A stretch of DNA of 64,000 nt from Marinicella pacifica (GTDB lineage: Bacteria > Pseudomonadota > Gammaproteobacteria > Xanthomonadales > Marinicellaceae). A program made the position numbers and the translations under genes. Below, one piece after another: positions 25,882 through 36,459 of the stretch. Under the pieces are notes generated by a model that saw only the letters and a program-made list of their open reading frames with translations, did no database searches and was not told the origin of the DNA. The first letter of the stretch is position 1. Each line of letters starts with the position of its first letter. The DNA lies in assembly GCF_014636635.1 (NCBI RefSeq), contig NZ_BMEO01000001.1, positions 1-64,000 of the forward strand. Direction: 5' to 3'.

Positions 25882-27903
25882 ATGGACATCGTCAACTTAC
25901 AAATCAAAAAATCAGCCAAGCCGTTTAAAATTAACAGCCCCTTCGAACCGGCAGGTGATCAGCCGCAAGCCATTGAAAAACTGGCCGAAGGTTTTGAAGA
26001 TGGTTTAAAAGGCCAGACACTTTTGGGTGTCACCGGATCAGGTAAAACCTTTACTGTGGCGCATATGATTCAAAAGGTGCAGAAAACCACCATGATTATG
26101 GCGCACAATAAAACCCTGGCAGCGCAGTTATACACGGAATTTAAAGAATTCTTTCCCGATAATGCGGTGGAATATTTTGTCTCGTACTACGATTATTACC
26201 AGCCGGAAGCCTATATTCCGGCCTCGGATTTATACATTGAAAAAGACGCTTCAATCAATGAATACATCGAGCAAATGCGTTTATCAGCCACCAAAGCGTT
26301 AATGGAACGCAAGGACGTGATTATTGTGGCCACCGTGTCCGCCATATATGGTTTGGGCGATCCGCAGTCTTACCTGCAAATGCTGGTGTCGTTAACCGTG
26401 GGTGAACGCATCGATCAGCGCACCTTATTGCGGCGTCTGGCGGAGATGCAATACACCCGAAATGACCTGATCTTAGAACGCGGCACGTTCCGGGTACGGG
26501 GCGAAGTGATTGATGTGTTTCCGGCAGATTCCGAGCGTGAAGCGGTGCGGATTGAATTATTTGACGATGAGATCGATTCATTGCATTATTTTGACCCGCT
26601 CACCGGGCACAGCATCAGCCGTGAAGAACAGATTAATATTTTCCCGACCTCTCACTATGCCACCCCGCGAGAACGGGTGCTGAATGCGATTGAAAACATC
26701 AAAATTGAATTAAAAGAACGCCTTAAGGTGTTGTATGACCAGAATAAACTGGTGGAAGCCCAACGGTTAGAACAACGCACTTTGTATGATCTGGAGATGA
26801 TGCAGGAATTGGGGTATTGCTCGGGGATTGAGAATTATTCACGGCATTTAACCGGCTTACCGCCGGGTCATCCTCCACCCTGCCTGTTTGATTACTTACC
26901 GGCCGATGCCTTGTTGGTGATTGATGAGTCTCACGTCACCATCCCGCAAATTGGTGCCATGTACAAAGGCGATCGCTCGCGCAAGGAAAGCCTGGTTAAT
27001 TTTGGCTTTCGCTTACCCAGTGCCCTGGATAACCGGCCGTTAAAATTTAAAGAATGGGAAGAAAGGACACCGCGAATGGTGTTTGTCTCTGCCACTCCAA
27101 GCAAATATGAAGCCGAACACCAGGCGCAGATTGTGGAGCAAATTGTACGACCCACCGGACTGGTCGACCCGCAAATTGAGGTCAGACCGGTGGCCACCCA
27201 GGTGGATGACTTGTTGTCTGAAATCAATCAACGGGTCAAAATCAATGAGCGGGTACTGGTCACAACACTTACCAAGCGCATGAGTGAAGATCTGACTGAG
27301 TATCTGGCCGAACAAGGTATCAAGGTGCGTTATTTACACAGTGAAATTGCCACCGTGGAACGGGTCGAGATTATTCGGGATTTGCGTCAGGGTGTGTTTG
27401 ATGTGCTGGTGGGTATTAACCTGTTACGCGAAGGGCTGGATATGCCGGAAGTGTCTTTGGTGGCTATTTTAGACGCCGATAAACAGGGCTTTCTGCGTTC
27501 AGCCAGCTCACTGATCCAAACCATCGGGCGTGCCAGCCGCAATGTTAACGGCAAGGCCATTTTATACGGTGATACTGTGACTGCAGCCATGCAACAGGCC
27601 ATCGATGAAACCGAGCGACGGCGTGAGATTCAAGTTACCTTCAACGAAAAACACAACATAACACCCCAATCAGTGAAACGTAAGATTCATGATTTACAGG
27701 CGGTGTATGAACAAAGTCACCCCCAAGACCTGTTAAAAGTCGCTGAAAACAAACCACACTATAATCCCGACAAAGCCAAGGATGTCAGTCAGTTACTGCA
27801 AAAACTTGAGAAACAAATGAAACAATATGCCGCCGATCTGGAGTTTGAAAAAGCCGCGGATATGCGGGATGAGATAGAACGTATTAAAGCAGCCGTGTTT
27901 TAA
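25882..27903 (+). CDS. uvrB: UvrABC system protein B
   Basis: 673 aa from the ATG at 25882, the same length as E. coli UvrB; the 24 extra upstream residues are unlikely. Walker A is [10 protein letters not shown]. The beta-hairpin region contains [12 protein letters not shown], then helicase motifs with [19 protein letters not shown] and QTIGRASRN. The C-terminal UVR motif is [17 protein letters not shown]. It performs damage verification in nucleotide excision repair. Divergent from the S10 gene. Confidence 0.98.
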   Translation: MDIVNLQIKKSAKPFKINSPFEPAGDQPQAIEKLAEGFEDGLKGQTLLGVTGSGKTFTVAHMIQKVQKTTMIMAHNKTLAAQLYTEFKEFFPDNAVEYFVSYYDYYQPEAYIPASDLYIEKDASINEYIEQMRLSATKALMERKDVIIVATVSAIYGLGDPQSYLQMLVSLTVGERIDQRTLLRRLAEMQYTRNDLILERGTFRVRGEVIDVFPADSEREAVRIELFDDEIDSLHYFDPLTGHSISREEQINIFPTSHYATPRERVLNAIENIKIELKERLKVLYDQNKLVEAQRLEQRTLYDLEMMQELGYCSGIENYSRHLTGLPPGHPPPCLFDYLPADALLVIDESHVTIPQIGAMYKGDRSRKESLVNFGFRLPSALDNRPLKFKEWEERTPRMVFVSATPSKYEAEHQAQIVEQIVRPTGLVDPQIEVRPVATQVDDLLSEINQRVKINERVLVTTLTKRMSEDLTEYLAEQGIKVRYLHSEIATVERVEIIRDLRQGVFDVLVGINLLREGLDMPEVSLVAILDADKQGFLRSASSLIQTIGRASRNVNGKAILYGDTVTAAMQQAIDETERRREIQVTFNEKHNITPQSVKRKIHDLQAVYEQSHPQDLLKVAENKPHYNPDKAKDVSQLLQKLEKQMKQYAADLEFEKAADMRDEIERIKAAVF

Positions 27904-27924
27904 TACGTTCAGGTTTTAACAAAT

Positions 27925-30174
27925 TCAGATTACACCCAAATCAGGCGTGGGTTCCGGTTGAGGTTCTGGTTCCGGGTCCGGCTCAGGATCAGGCTCTTTT
28001 TTGGACTTTTTAAACAAACCTTCGAGCAATTCCCGTTTCAAGCGGTCTTTACTGTCTTCTTTGGGCGCCTCTTGTGTTTCTTTTTCAGCTGAGTCTTCAG
28101 CTTTTTGATCACGATCATCTTCCGCTGCCGGTTCGTCTGATTGAGTCGGCTTTTCTTCAGATTTTTTATCATTACCCAACAACGAATCAAACAAATCCTG
28201 TTTCAATTCTTCTTTCTTGGCGTCGATTTTTTCTTTTTGGGTGTTGATTAACAGCTGTTTGACATCGATACCAATTTTTGGCGACAGCATTGAGCCAGAT
28301 AAGCTCACCGGAATGCGGTGATTAAGTAAGCGCTCAAAGCGACTGTCTAAAACACCTTCAGGAATGTTGGTTAGCATCGGCTGAATGGTGCCTTTAATGG
28401 ACTGCTCGACCAGATTAATTTCTACATCTCCGATTAGATTAAAATACGGCGACTGCAGCGACAACTGACTGGTTTTGAGCACACCATTCACCACATCAGC
28501 TTCCAGCGCCATGGAACCAAATTCAGTTTCTAAGGCTTGGTTGGCTTCGGCGGCTTCGGTTTTATTCAATAAGCTCAGCGCCTTTTGCACCATTTGCACC
28601 ACATCAATGCCCTGAATTTCACCATCACTGAGGTGATAGGATACATGGCCATTAGCGGTGCGCAGCGGTTCGGCGGCAAAGGGTTGGTCAATCCGGATAT
28701 CGGCCTGTAATTGACCCAAACCACTGAGAAATTCTTCACCGATTATATCCGTGATTAAGGGGCCGGCCTGAACGTCCTGCATACGGTGTTTAATCACCAG
28801 TTTATCCGTGGCTTTGTCCGGTGCCAACGTTAACTCAGTTTTGAGCAGACCTTGATAGAAAACAGCGGTCAGCGGCCGCAACGATAATTCACTGCCACGG
28901 GTGGTCATATGTAATTTAATAGTATCTAAACTGGTCCCCATGGCTGTTAAGCGATCAATGGTGATTTCTCCGTTCAAATGACCAAAGTCTACCGCCGTGT
29001 TGCTGTCTTGCGCTGTTGACTCAGATTCCGTTTGCGGCAAATAATCGTCCAGATTAATGTGATTAAGGTGTAAATTAAAATCACCGGTCAGACGTTCTAA
29101 ATCAGAGATACTCACCTGACCCGTCAATGCACTGTCATCCAGTTGGGCTTTGATGTTATTCAAGGTCAACGCCTGTCCTTGCATTGACCAGTCTGTTGAA
29201 GCGCTGAGTTGATTGCCGGCTTTGTTATCCAAGCCACCGCCTAATTGTTGTAAAAATTCATCGACATTAAATGAACTGATGGTGACTTGACCGGAATAAA
29301 GTGCTCTCTGACTGCTTATATTTGTCCCTGTAAGCGGTGTCTTTAAGCTTATATTGGCATACTCGATATTGATTTCAGGGATATTTAATCTGTCCTGACC
29401 TAAATCTAACTGGCCACCTTTTTGGGTTCTGACTTTAAGCGGTATACCATCCATTTCACCCGCTAAGGCCAGCGATTCAATGTCCACCACCATCGCCTGA
29501 TCTGATAACAGGTGATTCACCACAAAATCAGTGGATAAATCTGCAGATAGTTTACTTTCCACCATCTCTAATTGTGCTGTTAAGGACATATCAGCGGGTT
29601 TATTGGCGGTAATGGCGGTGCTGGAAAAATTTAAATCAGACAGTTGAAGTGTCGATCCGGCGGCGGAATCCCGGTAATTCAGTGAACCGTCTGAAACCAT
29701 AATGCCTTCAATGTTAATGTTAATATTGGATAGTTTATCAGATTCTGATTTATCTTCACCACCAGCCAGATGATCCAGTATCGACTGCCAGTTCGTTCGA
29801 CCGGATTTGGCCACCTGTAAATGAATATTGGGTTGTTTCAGTTCAACAGTATCCACCTGAATATCCTTTTTTAGCAGAGGCAGTAATTTAACCCGCGCCG
29901 ATAACGTACCGATATCCGCTAAACTGTTACCGGAAAAGCCTTGCTCGTTGACCACAGTCACATCGTTCAGTTCTATGGCAACCCAGGGAAACACCGACCA
30001 GCCGATGGGACCGTTTAAACTGACTTCTCGGCCGATTTGATTTTGTACCGCTTGCTGAATCTCCGGCTTGTGGTCGTTGGGATCAAAAAATACCGGCAAT
30101 AATAACACCGCCAGCACCAACAGTAAGGCCACAATGACGATTAAACCAATCAACCATTTAAACAACTTTCTCAT
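27925..30174 (-). CDS. AsmA family protein
   Basis: About 749 aa from the ATG at 30174. It has an N-terminal membrane anchor (LFKWLIGLIVIVALLLVLAV), then FFDPNDHKPEIQQAVQNQIG and long beta-strand repeats typical of AsmA, with the C-terminal AsmA_2 pattern around NGVLKTSQLSLQSPYFNLIG. The tail after about residue 640 is highly charged and ends in a Pro-Glu/Asp run. AsmA-like proteins act in phospholipid transport to the outer membrane. Confidence 0.9.
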   Translation of the reverse strand: MRKLFKWLIGLIVIVALLLVLAVLLLPVFFDPNDHKPEIQQAVQNQIGREVSLNGPIGWSVFPWVAIELNDVTVVNEQGFSGNSLADIGTLSARVKLLPLLKKDIQVDTVELKQPNIHLQVAKSGRTNWQSILDHLAGGEDKSESDKLSNININIEGIMVSDGSLNYRDSAAGSTLQLSDLNFSSTAITANKPADMSLTAQLEMVESKLSADLSTDFVVNHLLSDQAMVVDIESLALAGEMDGIPLKVRTQKGGQLDLGQDRLNIPEINIEYANISLKTPLTGTNISSQRALYSGQVTISSFNVDEFLQQLGGGLDNKAGNQLSASTDWSMQGQALTLNNIKAQLDDSALTGQVSISDLERLTGDFNLHLNHINLDDYLPQTESESTAQDSNTAVDFGHLNGEITIDRLTAMGTSLDTIKLHMTTRGSELSLRPLTAVFYQGLLKTELTLAPDKATDKLVIKHRMQDVQAGPLITDIIGEEFLSGLGQLQADIRIDQPFAAEPLRTANGHVSYHLSDGEIQGIDVVQMVQKALSLLNKTEAAEANQALETEFGSMALEADVVNGVLKTSQLSLQSPYFNLIGDVEINLVEQSIKGTIQPMLTNIPEGVLDSRFERLLNHRIPVSLSGSMLSPKIGIDVKQLLINTQKEKIDAKKEELKQDLFDSLLGNDKKSEEKPTQSDEPAAEDDRDQKAEDSAEKETQEAPKEDSKDRLKRELLEGLFKKSKKEPDPEPDPEPEPQPEPTPDLGVI

Positions 30175-30246
30175 GCTAAACAATAGATTTTAAAAGAATT
30201 AATGTAACATGCCCGGCATTAAAATAGTATGAAAAGTGAATTATAT

Positions 30247-32070
30247 TTACCAGCCGCCACCGCCGCCGCCACCACCGCCGCCGCCGGAAAATCCACCGCC
30301 TCCGGAAGAAGAGGAAGGCGGGGTTGATGCCGCTGATAAGGTACTGGCCATACCGCTTGAAATGGCGCCGAAGCTGCGACTGCCTGATCCGGTTAAATCG
30401 AAGCGGTGTCCGCTGTACCAGGTGGGCTGGTATTCCTGCGGATCCAGGGCAGCTTGTTTTAAATAGTCGGCAAACTGTTCAGACCATTGGTTTTCAACAC
30501 CGAGCGCCAGCGCAAAAGGTAAATATTTTTCAAACAATTCAGGGGTCATTTGCGGTGGGTGCATAATCTCTAAGCGATTTTGTTCTGCGGTGGACAAATA
30601 CAATTTAAAACCTTCAATCTTGTCCATTAATTCACGTCCAAAGGGCGTGGGGGCTTTCAGTAAATAAATAAACACCCCATTAACCACAATCAAAAAACCC
30701 AGCATAACAAACAGTTCCACCGATAAGTTCAGGTTCGACATGACAATAAACACACCAATCGCCGGTATCCAGCCCAGAGGTTTAGATTTGAAAATAAAGA
30801 ACATCACCAGCGCAAAAAAAACAATTTGCCCCATGACACCAAAGGCACTGCGATTTCCGGGGTTATGATGCAGTAACATGGCCAACATCACCAAAACACT
30901 GATACCCATGCCGATAAAGGCATACACCCAGTTGTTTTTAAAACATTTTTCTTTGTATTCCTGTTTGATTTTGGCCGTCAAGCCCGCTTGTGCCGTTTTG
31001 ACTTTGCTGTTGTATTTTTTGTCAATTACCATGGATTGTTGGTTGCGAAGTAATTTTTGCAGCACCAACTGCTCACCTTTAGAGGCTGCTTCTTTGGGTT
31101 CACTGTCCAGACGTGTAATTTGATAACCAGAGGACTTTTTAGCCAGTTTTATATAACCTTTCACCGCTAAGTTAATAATGGCGGCAGTAAAACTCTTACC
31201 ATCGGCTTTCTCATCCAATACATAACGCATGGCCGCCGGCGACATCCCATTCGGCGGGTAAAAGCGTGGCATAATAACACCCGGTTCCGGATCGCGGCCG
31301 ACCCGATCCCAGGCCATCCAGTAAAATACCATTAAACTAAAAAAGGTAATAACCATTAACAGCCAAAATAAATTGTCTGCCAAAAAATCCATGAAAGCCG
31401 AACGCGTGTTAACGAAAAACCCTTTGACAAACTCAATTCGAACAGTCAATCCCTGATAAGGACGCAACGCCTGTGTACTGGTGATTAAAATTGTTTGTGG
31501 CTTAATTTCAGTGCGGTAATCAGCGCCGGTTTCCCCGGCAAAGCCGGTCCAGGCCTCCTGATCCATAATCGCTGCGGTGGGTACTTCATCAGGTAAGTGA
31601 ATAACCGCGGTGGCTTGTTCAATGACAAAGTTCCAGCCGTTGCCGGTGACATTCCAGGCAAATCGATCATGCGTGTCTAAAAAGGCCATTTGCCGATTGG
31701 TACGGTAAGCAATGGTATAGGTTTGCAGCCCACGGGGTACCAATCGGTTTTTATCACCAATATAAACCCGCATCCCACCGGCCAAGGGGTCGGTGTGGTA
31801 AGGTTCAGGCTGTCCGTTGCGTAATACTCTTTTGACTTCAAAACCGACGGTGGATTTGGTCAGCCAGGCTGTTTTATAAATGGTCGGAAAATCTCTGAAA
31901 ATACCGCGTCTGATTTTATTGTGCTCAACATTGACTTGAATGGTCTCCACCACTTCAACCTTTCCATCTACGTGTAGGGTGATGTCACTGTGAAACGAGA
32001 CAATTTTTTCTGCAGCCGGTGCCGCCGCCGATAATAAAATGGCGACAACAAAAAACAGGCGATAAAACAT
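30247..32070 (-). CDS. DUF2207 membrane protein with poly-Gly tail
   Basis: About 607 aa from the ATG at 32070, 1 nt after the lemA stop. It has a signal peptide and a DUF2207 N-terminal domain (SFHSDITLHVDGKVEVVETI, RRGIFRDFPTIY). There is one membrane helix at about residue 230 and two to four more around 400-470. The C-terminus is Ser/Gly-rich, ending in a run of 11 Gly and Trp, encoded by a GCC/ACC-type microsatellite. DUF2207 proteins commonly pair with LemA; their role is unclear. Confidence 0.9.
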   Translation of the reverse strand: MFYRLFFVVAILLSAAAPAAEKIVSFHSDITLHVDGKVEVVETIQVNVEHNKIRRGIFRDFPTIYKTAWLTKSTVGFEVKRVLRNGQPEPYHTDPLAGGMRVYIGDKNRLVPRGLQTYTIAYRTNRQMAFLDTHDRFAWNVTGNGWNFVIEQATAVIHLPDEVPTAAIMDQEAWTGFAGETGADYRTEIKPQTILITSTQALRPYQGLTVRIEFVKGFFVNTRSAFMDFLADNLFWLLMVITFFSLMVFYWMAWDRVGRDPEPGVIMPRFYPPNGMSPAAMRYVLDEKADGKSFTAAIINLAVKGYIKLAKKSSGYQITRLDSEPKEAASKGEQLVLQKLLRNQQSMVIDKKYNSKVKTAQAGLTAKIKQEYKEKCFKNNWVYAFIGMGISVLVMLAMLLHHNPGNRSAFGVMGQIVFFALVMFFIFKSKPLGWIPAIGVFIVMSNLNLSVELFVMLGFLIVVNGVFIYLLKAPTPFGRELMDKIEGFKLYLSTAEQNRLEIMHPPQMTPELFEKYLPFALALGVENQWSEQFADYLKQAALDPQEYQPTWYSGHRFDLTGSGSRSFGAISSGMASTLSAASTPPSSSSGGGGFSGGGGGGGGGGGW

Positions 32071-32071
32071 A

Positions 32072-32638
32072 TTAGTCAAAGGCGATATCAGGGTTTTCGG
32101 CATGAACCGGATCTTCTATCTCAAAGTATTCAGCTTCTCTGAAATCATATTTTTGGGCAATGATATTTGACGGGAAAGATTGCACCAGGGTGTTGTATTC
32201 ACGCACCGCGCCATTGTAATAACGTCGGGCGTATTGGATGTCAGTTTCGATTTGTTGCAATTGTTGCTGCAAATCGAGAAAGTTGGTGTTGGCTTTTAAA
32301 TCAGGATAGGCTTCCACCTGTACCATCAGTCCGGACAGAGCCTGGGAGAGTTTTTGTTCTTGCTGGATTTGTTGACTTGGGTTGTCCGCCTGTTTGGCCT
32401 GGTTGCGTAACTGGATGACTTTTTTCAGCGTCTGTTCTTCATGTTGGGCATATTGCTGTACCACTTTCACCAGATTGGGAATCAGGTCATAGCGCCGCTT
32501 CAACTGCACATCAATACCACTCCAGCCGTCTTCCACATGGTTTTTCTTTTTCACCAATTGGTTGTATAAACCCACTGCCCAGACGACAACGGCCGCCACC
32601 ACCAAACCTAATATAATCAATACACTCATGGTTCGCAT
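32072..32638 (-). CDS. lemA: LemA family protein
   Basis: About 188 aa from the ATG at 32638, preceded by GCGGAGAG. It has an N-terminal membrane helix, then the LemA signature NQLVKKKNHVEDGWSGIDVQ, LKRRYDLIPNLVKVV, coiled-coil Gln-rich helices and ARRYYNGAVREYNTLVQSFP. It is coupled to the DUF2207 gene downstream. Confidence 0.94.
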   Translation of the reverse strand: MRTMSVLIILGLVVAAVVVWAVGLYNQLVKKKNHVEDGWSGIDVQLKRRYDLIPNLVKVVQQYAQHEEQTLKKVIQLRNQAKQADNPSQQIQQEQKLSQALSGLMVQVEAYPDLKANTNFLDLQQQLQQIETDIQYARRYYNGAVREYNTLVQSFPSNIIAQKYDFREAEYFEIEDPVHAENPDIAFD

Positions 32639-32720
32639 GAACTCTCCGCTTAAATAACCCATTGATTATAACCGCAGTGGGGCTAAATTTGAATGAAAAA
32701 ACAGCGGCTTTACTCAGCGC

Positions 32721-34139
32721 TTAAATAAATTCGAACAACTCGGCATGGATGTCGCCATCCCAGGGATGTAACATCATCAATTCACTGAATTGGGCAAACT
32801 GGCGTGGAAAATTGGCAATCACTTCATGCGGTTGCGGCACCAGGTTTTTATCCGCAATCAAACCAAACTCAACCGAACCATTGTACGACAAAATACTGAT
32901 ACCCATACCAATGGTACCGTTTTGTGGTACCCAAAACATCAATTTGGTGATTTCACAGCCGGCAATGTATAACGGCACTTGCGGACCGGGTACGTTTGTC
33001 AGAACAGCCGTGGCTTTTTTGGAAAACTGATGCAACAGTAAATTCTGAATGGCGGTGGGTGCCAGGCCCACCAGACTTAATAAACTTAAGGTCACCAACG
33101 CTTGTTTGGATTTTTTCAGCGCGTTCATTTCCTCATGCACATAAGCCAGACGAGCCAATGGGTTGGCTTCAAACACCGGTAAGTTTAAAAACACCAGACC
33201 AAAATGATTCCCCAGTTCTTTGGCATGTTTGAGGGGCCGTAAATTCACCGGTACCGTGGCACGGATGATTTTTTCATCGGGATCATCACCTTTATCCAGC
33301 ATGTATGCCCGCAAAGCACCGGCCAGATTCGCAATCAATACATCGTTGACCGTGGTGCCGGTGGCTTTGGCCACGGCTTTGACTTCATCCAGTGGTAAAG
33401 ATTGTGACCAGGCCACCCGTTTACGGGTACAAAGTTCGGATTTGAACACACTTTCAGGATCATTACTTAACGCCAATGCAGACACCAGTTCTTCCATCAG
33501 ATTAATGGATTCGCCCACACCTTTTTCCAGCAAGCCCGGATTGTGCAATACTTCTTTACCCAAACCGGCAATTTCATTGAGTAATTTAAGTGACTGATTG
33601 AATTGTTTTTTCGCCGGGTTAATCACCTGGTGTAATAAATCCAGTTTTTCATGCTGTTCTTGCTTGGATTCTTCGGCATCCAGTTGCAGACTTTTTTCAC
33701 GGCCGGTGCTGGTCATGGATAACAGCACCTGAATCAGGGCAATGCCATCGGCGTAACTGTGGTGAATCCGCACCACAACAACCGGCCCCTTCAAATAATT
33801 TTCTACAATGTGAAAAGACCACAACGGTTTGTTCTTATCCAGGGGTGACGAGGCTAAGTTGCTGACATAATCCTGTAATTCGCGGTAATCCGCTTTACCC
33901 GGTAATGCCACCCGCCTGACATGTGCCGCCATATCAAAGTATTTATCTTCCTGCCAAAAACAACCGGTCTTATTTTGATTGGCACACTGGCGAAAACGGC
34001 GAAATGTGAGGAATTTTTTGATCAGAACAGTTTTAAAAACATCAATATCCGGGCATTCATCCAGAAACATCAGACCGGTAATCATCATCAGATTATGGGG
34101 TGTCTCCATGCGCAGCCAGGCGGTATCGACTTTTCGCAT
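32721..34139 (-). CDS. Wax ester synthase/diacylglycerol acyltransferase (WS/DGAT)
   Basis: About 472 aa from the ATG at 34139 (MRKVDTAWLRMETPHNLM); a start at 34172 is also possible. The catalytic HHxxxDG reads HHSYADGIAL. Further family segments are TVNDVLIANLAGALRAYM, LGNHFGLVFLNLPV and the C-terminal NVPGPQVPLYIAGCEI. It esterifies acyl-CoA with fatty alcohol or diacylglycerol, implying neutral-lipid storage. No reductase for wax alcohol is visible nearby. Confidence 0.92.
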   Translation of the reverse strand: MRKVDTAWLRMETPHNLMMITGLMFLDECPDIDVFKTVLIKKFLTFRRFRQCANQNKTGCFWQEDKYFDMAAHVRRVALPGKADYRELQDYVSNLASSPLDKNKPLWSFHIVENYLKGPVVVVRIHHSYADGIALIQVLLSMTSTGREKSLQLDAEESKQEQHEKLDLLHQVINPAKKQFNQSLKLLNEIAGLGKEVLHNPGLLEKGVGESINLMEELVSALALSNDPESVFKSELCTRKRVAWSQSLPLDEVKAVAKATGTTVNDVLIANLAGALRAYMLDKGDDPDEKIIRATVPVNLRPLKHAKELGNHFGLVFLNLPVFEANPLARLAYVHEEMNALKKSKQALVTLSLLSLVGLAPTAIQNLLLHQFSKKATAVLTNVPGPQVPLYIAGCEITKLMFWVPQNGTIGMGISILSYNGSVEFGLIADKNLVPQPHEVIANFPRQFAQFSELMMLHPWDGDIHAELFEFI

Positions 34140-34240
34140 GGGATCTTTCTTACCGTCTAAATATTGCAGCATGAATGAAGAATCTGATAAAAACAGCAAT
34201 CATTATAATGAAAGGCGGCCAAAAAAAATAGCGTGGCTCA

Positions 34241-35962
34241 TCAGACGATGTGACGAATGATCAGTTGTAAACGTTCGCGGTTCCGAAATTCATTCACCTG
34301 CATCTGATAGCAGACGTGGACTTTTTTTTCAGTATCTGGAAATTGCTGGGGAATGTGATTAAAGGCAATGGCCTCAATTTGCTTACTTAAATCCAAGGTT
34401 TGTAAACGGAGTCGGGTGTGAATTTCAGCAACCGCTTTTTTTTCTTTAACAATAAAATAATCATCAAATAAAGGGGCTTCAAAACCCGCACCCCAGGGTC
34501 CGGCTGCGGCCAGTTGTTGTGCCATATAAAGCGATAAGTCTTCCACCGCAACCGCACCGTCACTGAGAACCTGCTGACCATCGGGCAAATCATCCATCCA
34601 GGTATCCACCACCCGGCATAGCTGTTTTTTAAATTCGCCCATGTGGTCTTTTTTCAGGGTTAAACCGGCCGCCATGGCGTGGCCACCAAATTTTTTAATC
34701 AGATCAGGACAATCACGATCCACGGCCACCAGCGCATCCCGGATATGAAAGCCCTCAATGCTCCGAGCAGAGCCTTTGACCCACTCAGAATCTTCGCCTT
34801 CATCGGCAAAAGCCACCACCGGCCGTTGGGTGTACTCTTTGACTTTTGAGGCCAGTAAACCCACCACACCCTGGTGCCAGCGCCGATGATACAGACATAT
34901 GGCAGAACTGAGCTTATCGGCTTTTTGCAGCGATTTAATCACCGAGTCAGCCATGCTTTGCATGTTGGACTGGATAACTTTGCGCTCTTTATTGATGTTG
35001 TTCAGTTGTTCAGACAATTGGCGGGCATTGTTGATGTCATCTGATAGCAATAAATCAATCCCCACACCCATGTCTTGCAACCGACCGGCTGCATTAAGCC
35101 GTGGCGCCAGCATAAATGCCAGCATTTGTGCATCTGCCCTGTGTGGGTCACAACCGGCTACCTCACACAAAGCCAACAAGCCGGGCTTAACCGCCCCGCC
35201 ACGCAAACGTTTTAAACCGGCTTCAACCAATATCCGGTTGTTGTAATCCAGCGTCACCACATCAGCCACGGTGCCCAAAGCCACCAGATCCAGATAATGA
35301 CTGAGTTGCACCGTGTGTGCGGATAAATGGGCAGGGTTTTGACTTTTTTTAAGCTGCGTGATGACCCGGGTTAATAAATAAAAAGCCACACCCACACCGG
35401 CCAGCGATGAACTGCCAAAGCGGCTGTTTCTAAGATTAGGGTTCACAATGGCGTTCGCATCCGGCAAGCGATCTGGCGGTAAATGATGATCAGTAATCAC
35501 CACCTGCATACCCAGTGCCCGCGCCTTACGCACGCCGGCGACTGAACTGATGCCGTTGTCCACGGTGATAATTAATTCACAGGCCAAATCAGCCAACTCC
35601 GCCACCAGCGGCTCAGTTAATCCATAGCCGTAATCAAAGCGATTGGGCACAATATAATCAACTTCAGCGGCACCGATTTGGCGTAAAACCCGCACCATTA
35701 ATGCGGTGGCGGTGGCACCATCGGCGTCAAAATCACCCACAATAAAGATTTTTCTTTGGTCAGCGGCCGCTGTAATGATTAATTTGGCCGCTTCATCGAT
35801 ACCCGGTATGTCGTCGGCGTGACGCAGCTTTTTAAGACTGTAATCAACGTCATCGGCATGCCGTACACCACGGGCTTGATAAATGCGCTGAATCAGGGGC
35901 GGCAAATGCTCGCCGCCCGCCAATGGTTCGTTGTTGACATCGCGACGAATAATCCGAACCAT
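34241..35962 (-). CDS. recJ: Single-stranded-DNA exonuclease RecJ
   Basis: A 573-aa DHH-family nuclease. Metal-binding motifs are GDFDADGATATALMVR, TVDNGISS and VITDHHLPPD, then AGRLQDMGVGIDLLLSDD, and the DHHA1 part with KFGGHAMAAGLTL. It degrades ssDNA 5'-3' in repair and recombination. It lies 14 nt after greA. Confidence 0.97.
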   Translation of the reverse strand: MVRIIRRDVNNEPLAGGEHLPPLIQRIYQARGVRHADDVDYSLKKLRHADDIPGIDEAAKLIITAAADQRKIFIVGDFDADGATATALMVRVLRQIGAAEVDYIVPNRFDYGYGLTEPLVAELADLACELIITVDNGISSVAGVRKARALGMQVVITDHHLPPDRLPDANAIVNPNLRNSRFGSSSLAGVGVAFYLLTRVITQLKKSQNPAHLSAHTVQLSHYLDLVALGTVADVVTLDYNNRILVEAGLKRLRGGAVKPGLLALCEVAGCDPHRADAQMLAFMLAPRLNAAGRLQDMGVGIDLLLSDDINNARQLSEQLNNINKERKVIQSNMQSMADSVIKSLQKADKLSSAICLYHRRWHQGVVGLLASKVKEYTQRPVVAFADEGEDSEWVKGSARSIEGFHIRDALVAVDRDCPDLIKKFGGHAMAAGLTLKKDHMGEFKKQLCRVVDTWMDDLPDGQQVLSDGAVAVEDLSLYMAQQLAAAGPWGAGFEAPLFDDYFIVKEKKAVAEIHTRLRLQTLDLSKQIEAIAFNHIPQQFPDTEKKVHVCYQMQVNEFRNRERLQLIIRHIV

Positions 35963-35976
35963 GGCGTAATGACCGT

Positions 35977-36450
35977 TTAAATATACTTGATGTCTTCGAT
36001 GAAATAAGTTTTCTCACCGCCCGGAGCCTGTACGTGAACCTCATCATCAACCCGTTTACCCACCAAAGCACGGGCAATGGGGGAACTGATTGAGATTTTG
36101 CCTTCATCGATATTGGCTTCTGCATCGCCGACAATTTGGTAGGTGACATTGTCACCACTGGCCTCTTCCTCAAGCACAACGGTGGCACCAAACACCACTT
36201 TATCACCGACATTCAGGTTCACCACGTCAATAACTTCACTGTGAGCGATAATGCCCTCAAGTTCAGCAATACGGCCTTCATTAAAGGACTGTTGTTCGCG
36301 GGCCGCATGGTATTCCGCGTTTTCTTTCAGATCTCCGTGTTCACGGGCTTCGGCAACCGCTTCAATAATTTTCGGTCGTTCAACGTTTTTCAGGCGCTTC
36401 AGTTCAGCCTTGAGCTGTTCGACACCTTTTTTCGTAATCGGTTTTCTCAT
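35977..36450 (-). CDS. greA: Transcription elongation factor GreA
   Basis: 157 aa, standard length. The N-terminal coiled coil contains [15 protein letters not shown] and the acidic tip [18 protein letters not shown]. The C-terminal FKBP-like domain ends [19 protein letters not shown] clear TAAGGAG ribosome site lies upstream. The order carA-carB-greA is widespread in gammaproteobacteria. Confidence 0.98.
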   Translation of the reverse strand: MRKPITKKGVEQLKAELKRLKNVERPKIIEAVAEAREHGDLKENAEYHAAREQQSFNEGRIAELEGIIAHSEVIDVVNLNVGDKVVFGATVVLEEEASGDNVTYQIVGDAEANIDEGKISISSPIARALVGKRVDDEVHVQAPGGEKTYFIEDIKYI

Positions 36451-36459
36451 TTTATCTCC

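Noticed and set aside
30236-30466. Pro-rich plus-strand ORF
   Set aside because: It is the antisense of the poly-Gly tail of the DUF2207 gene.
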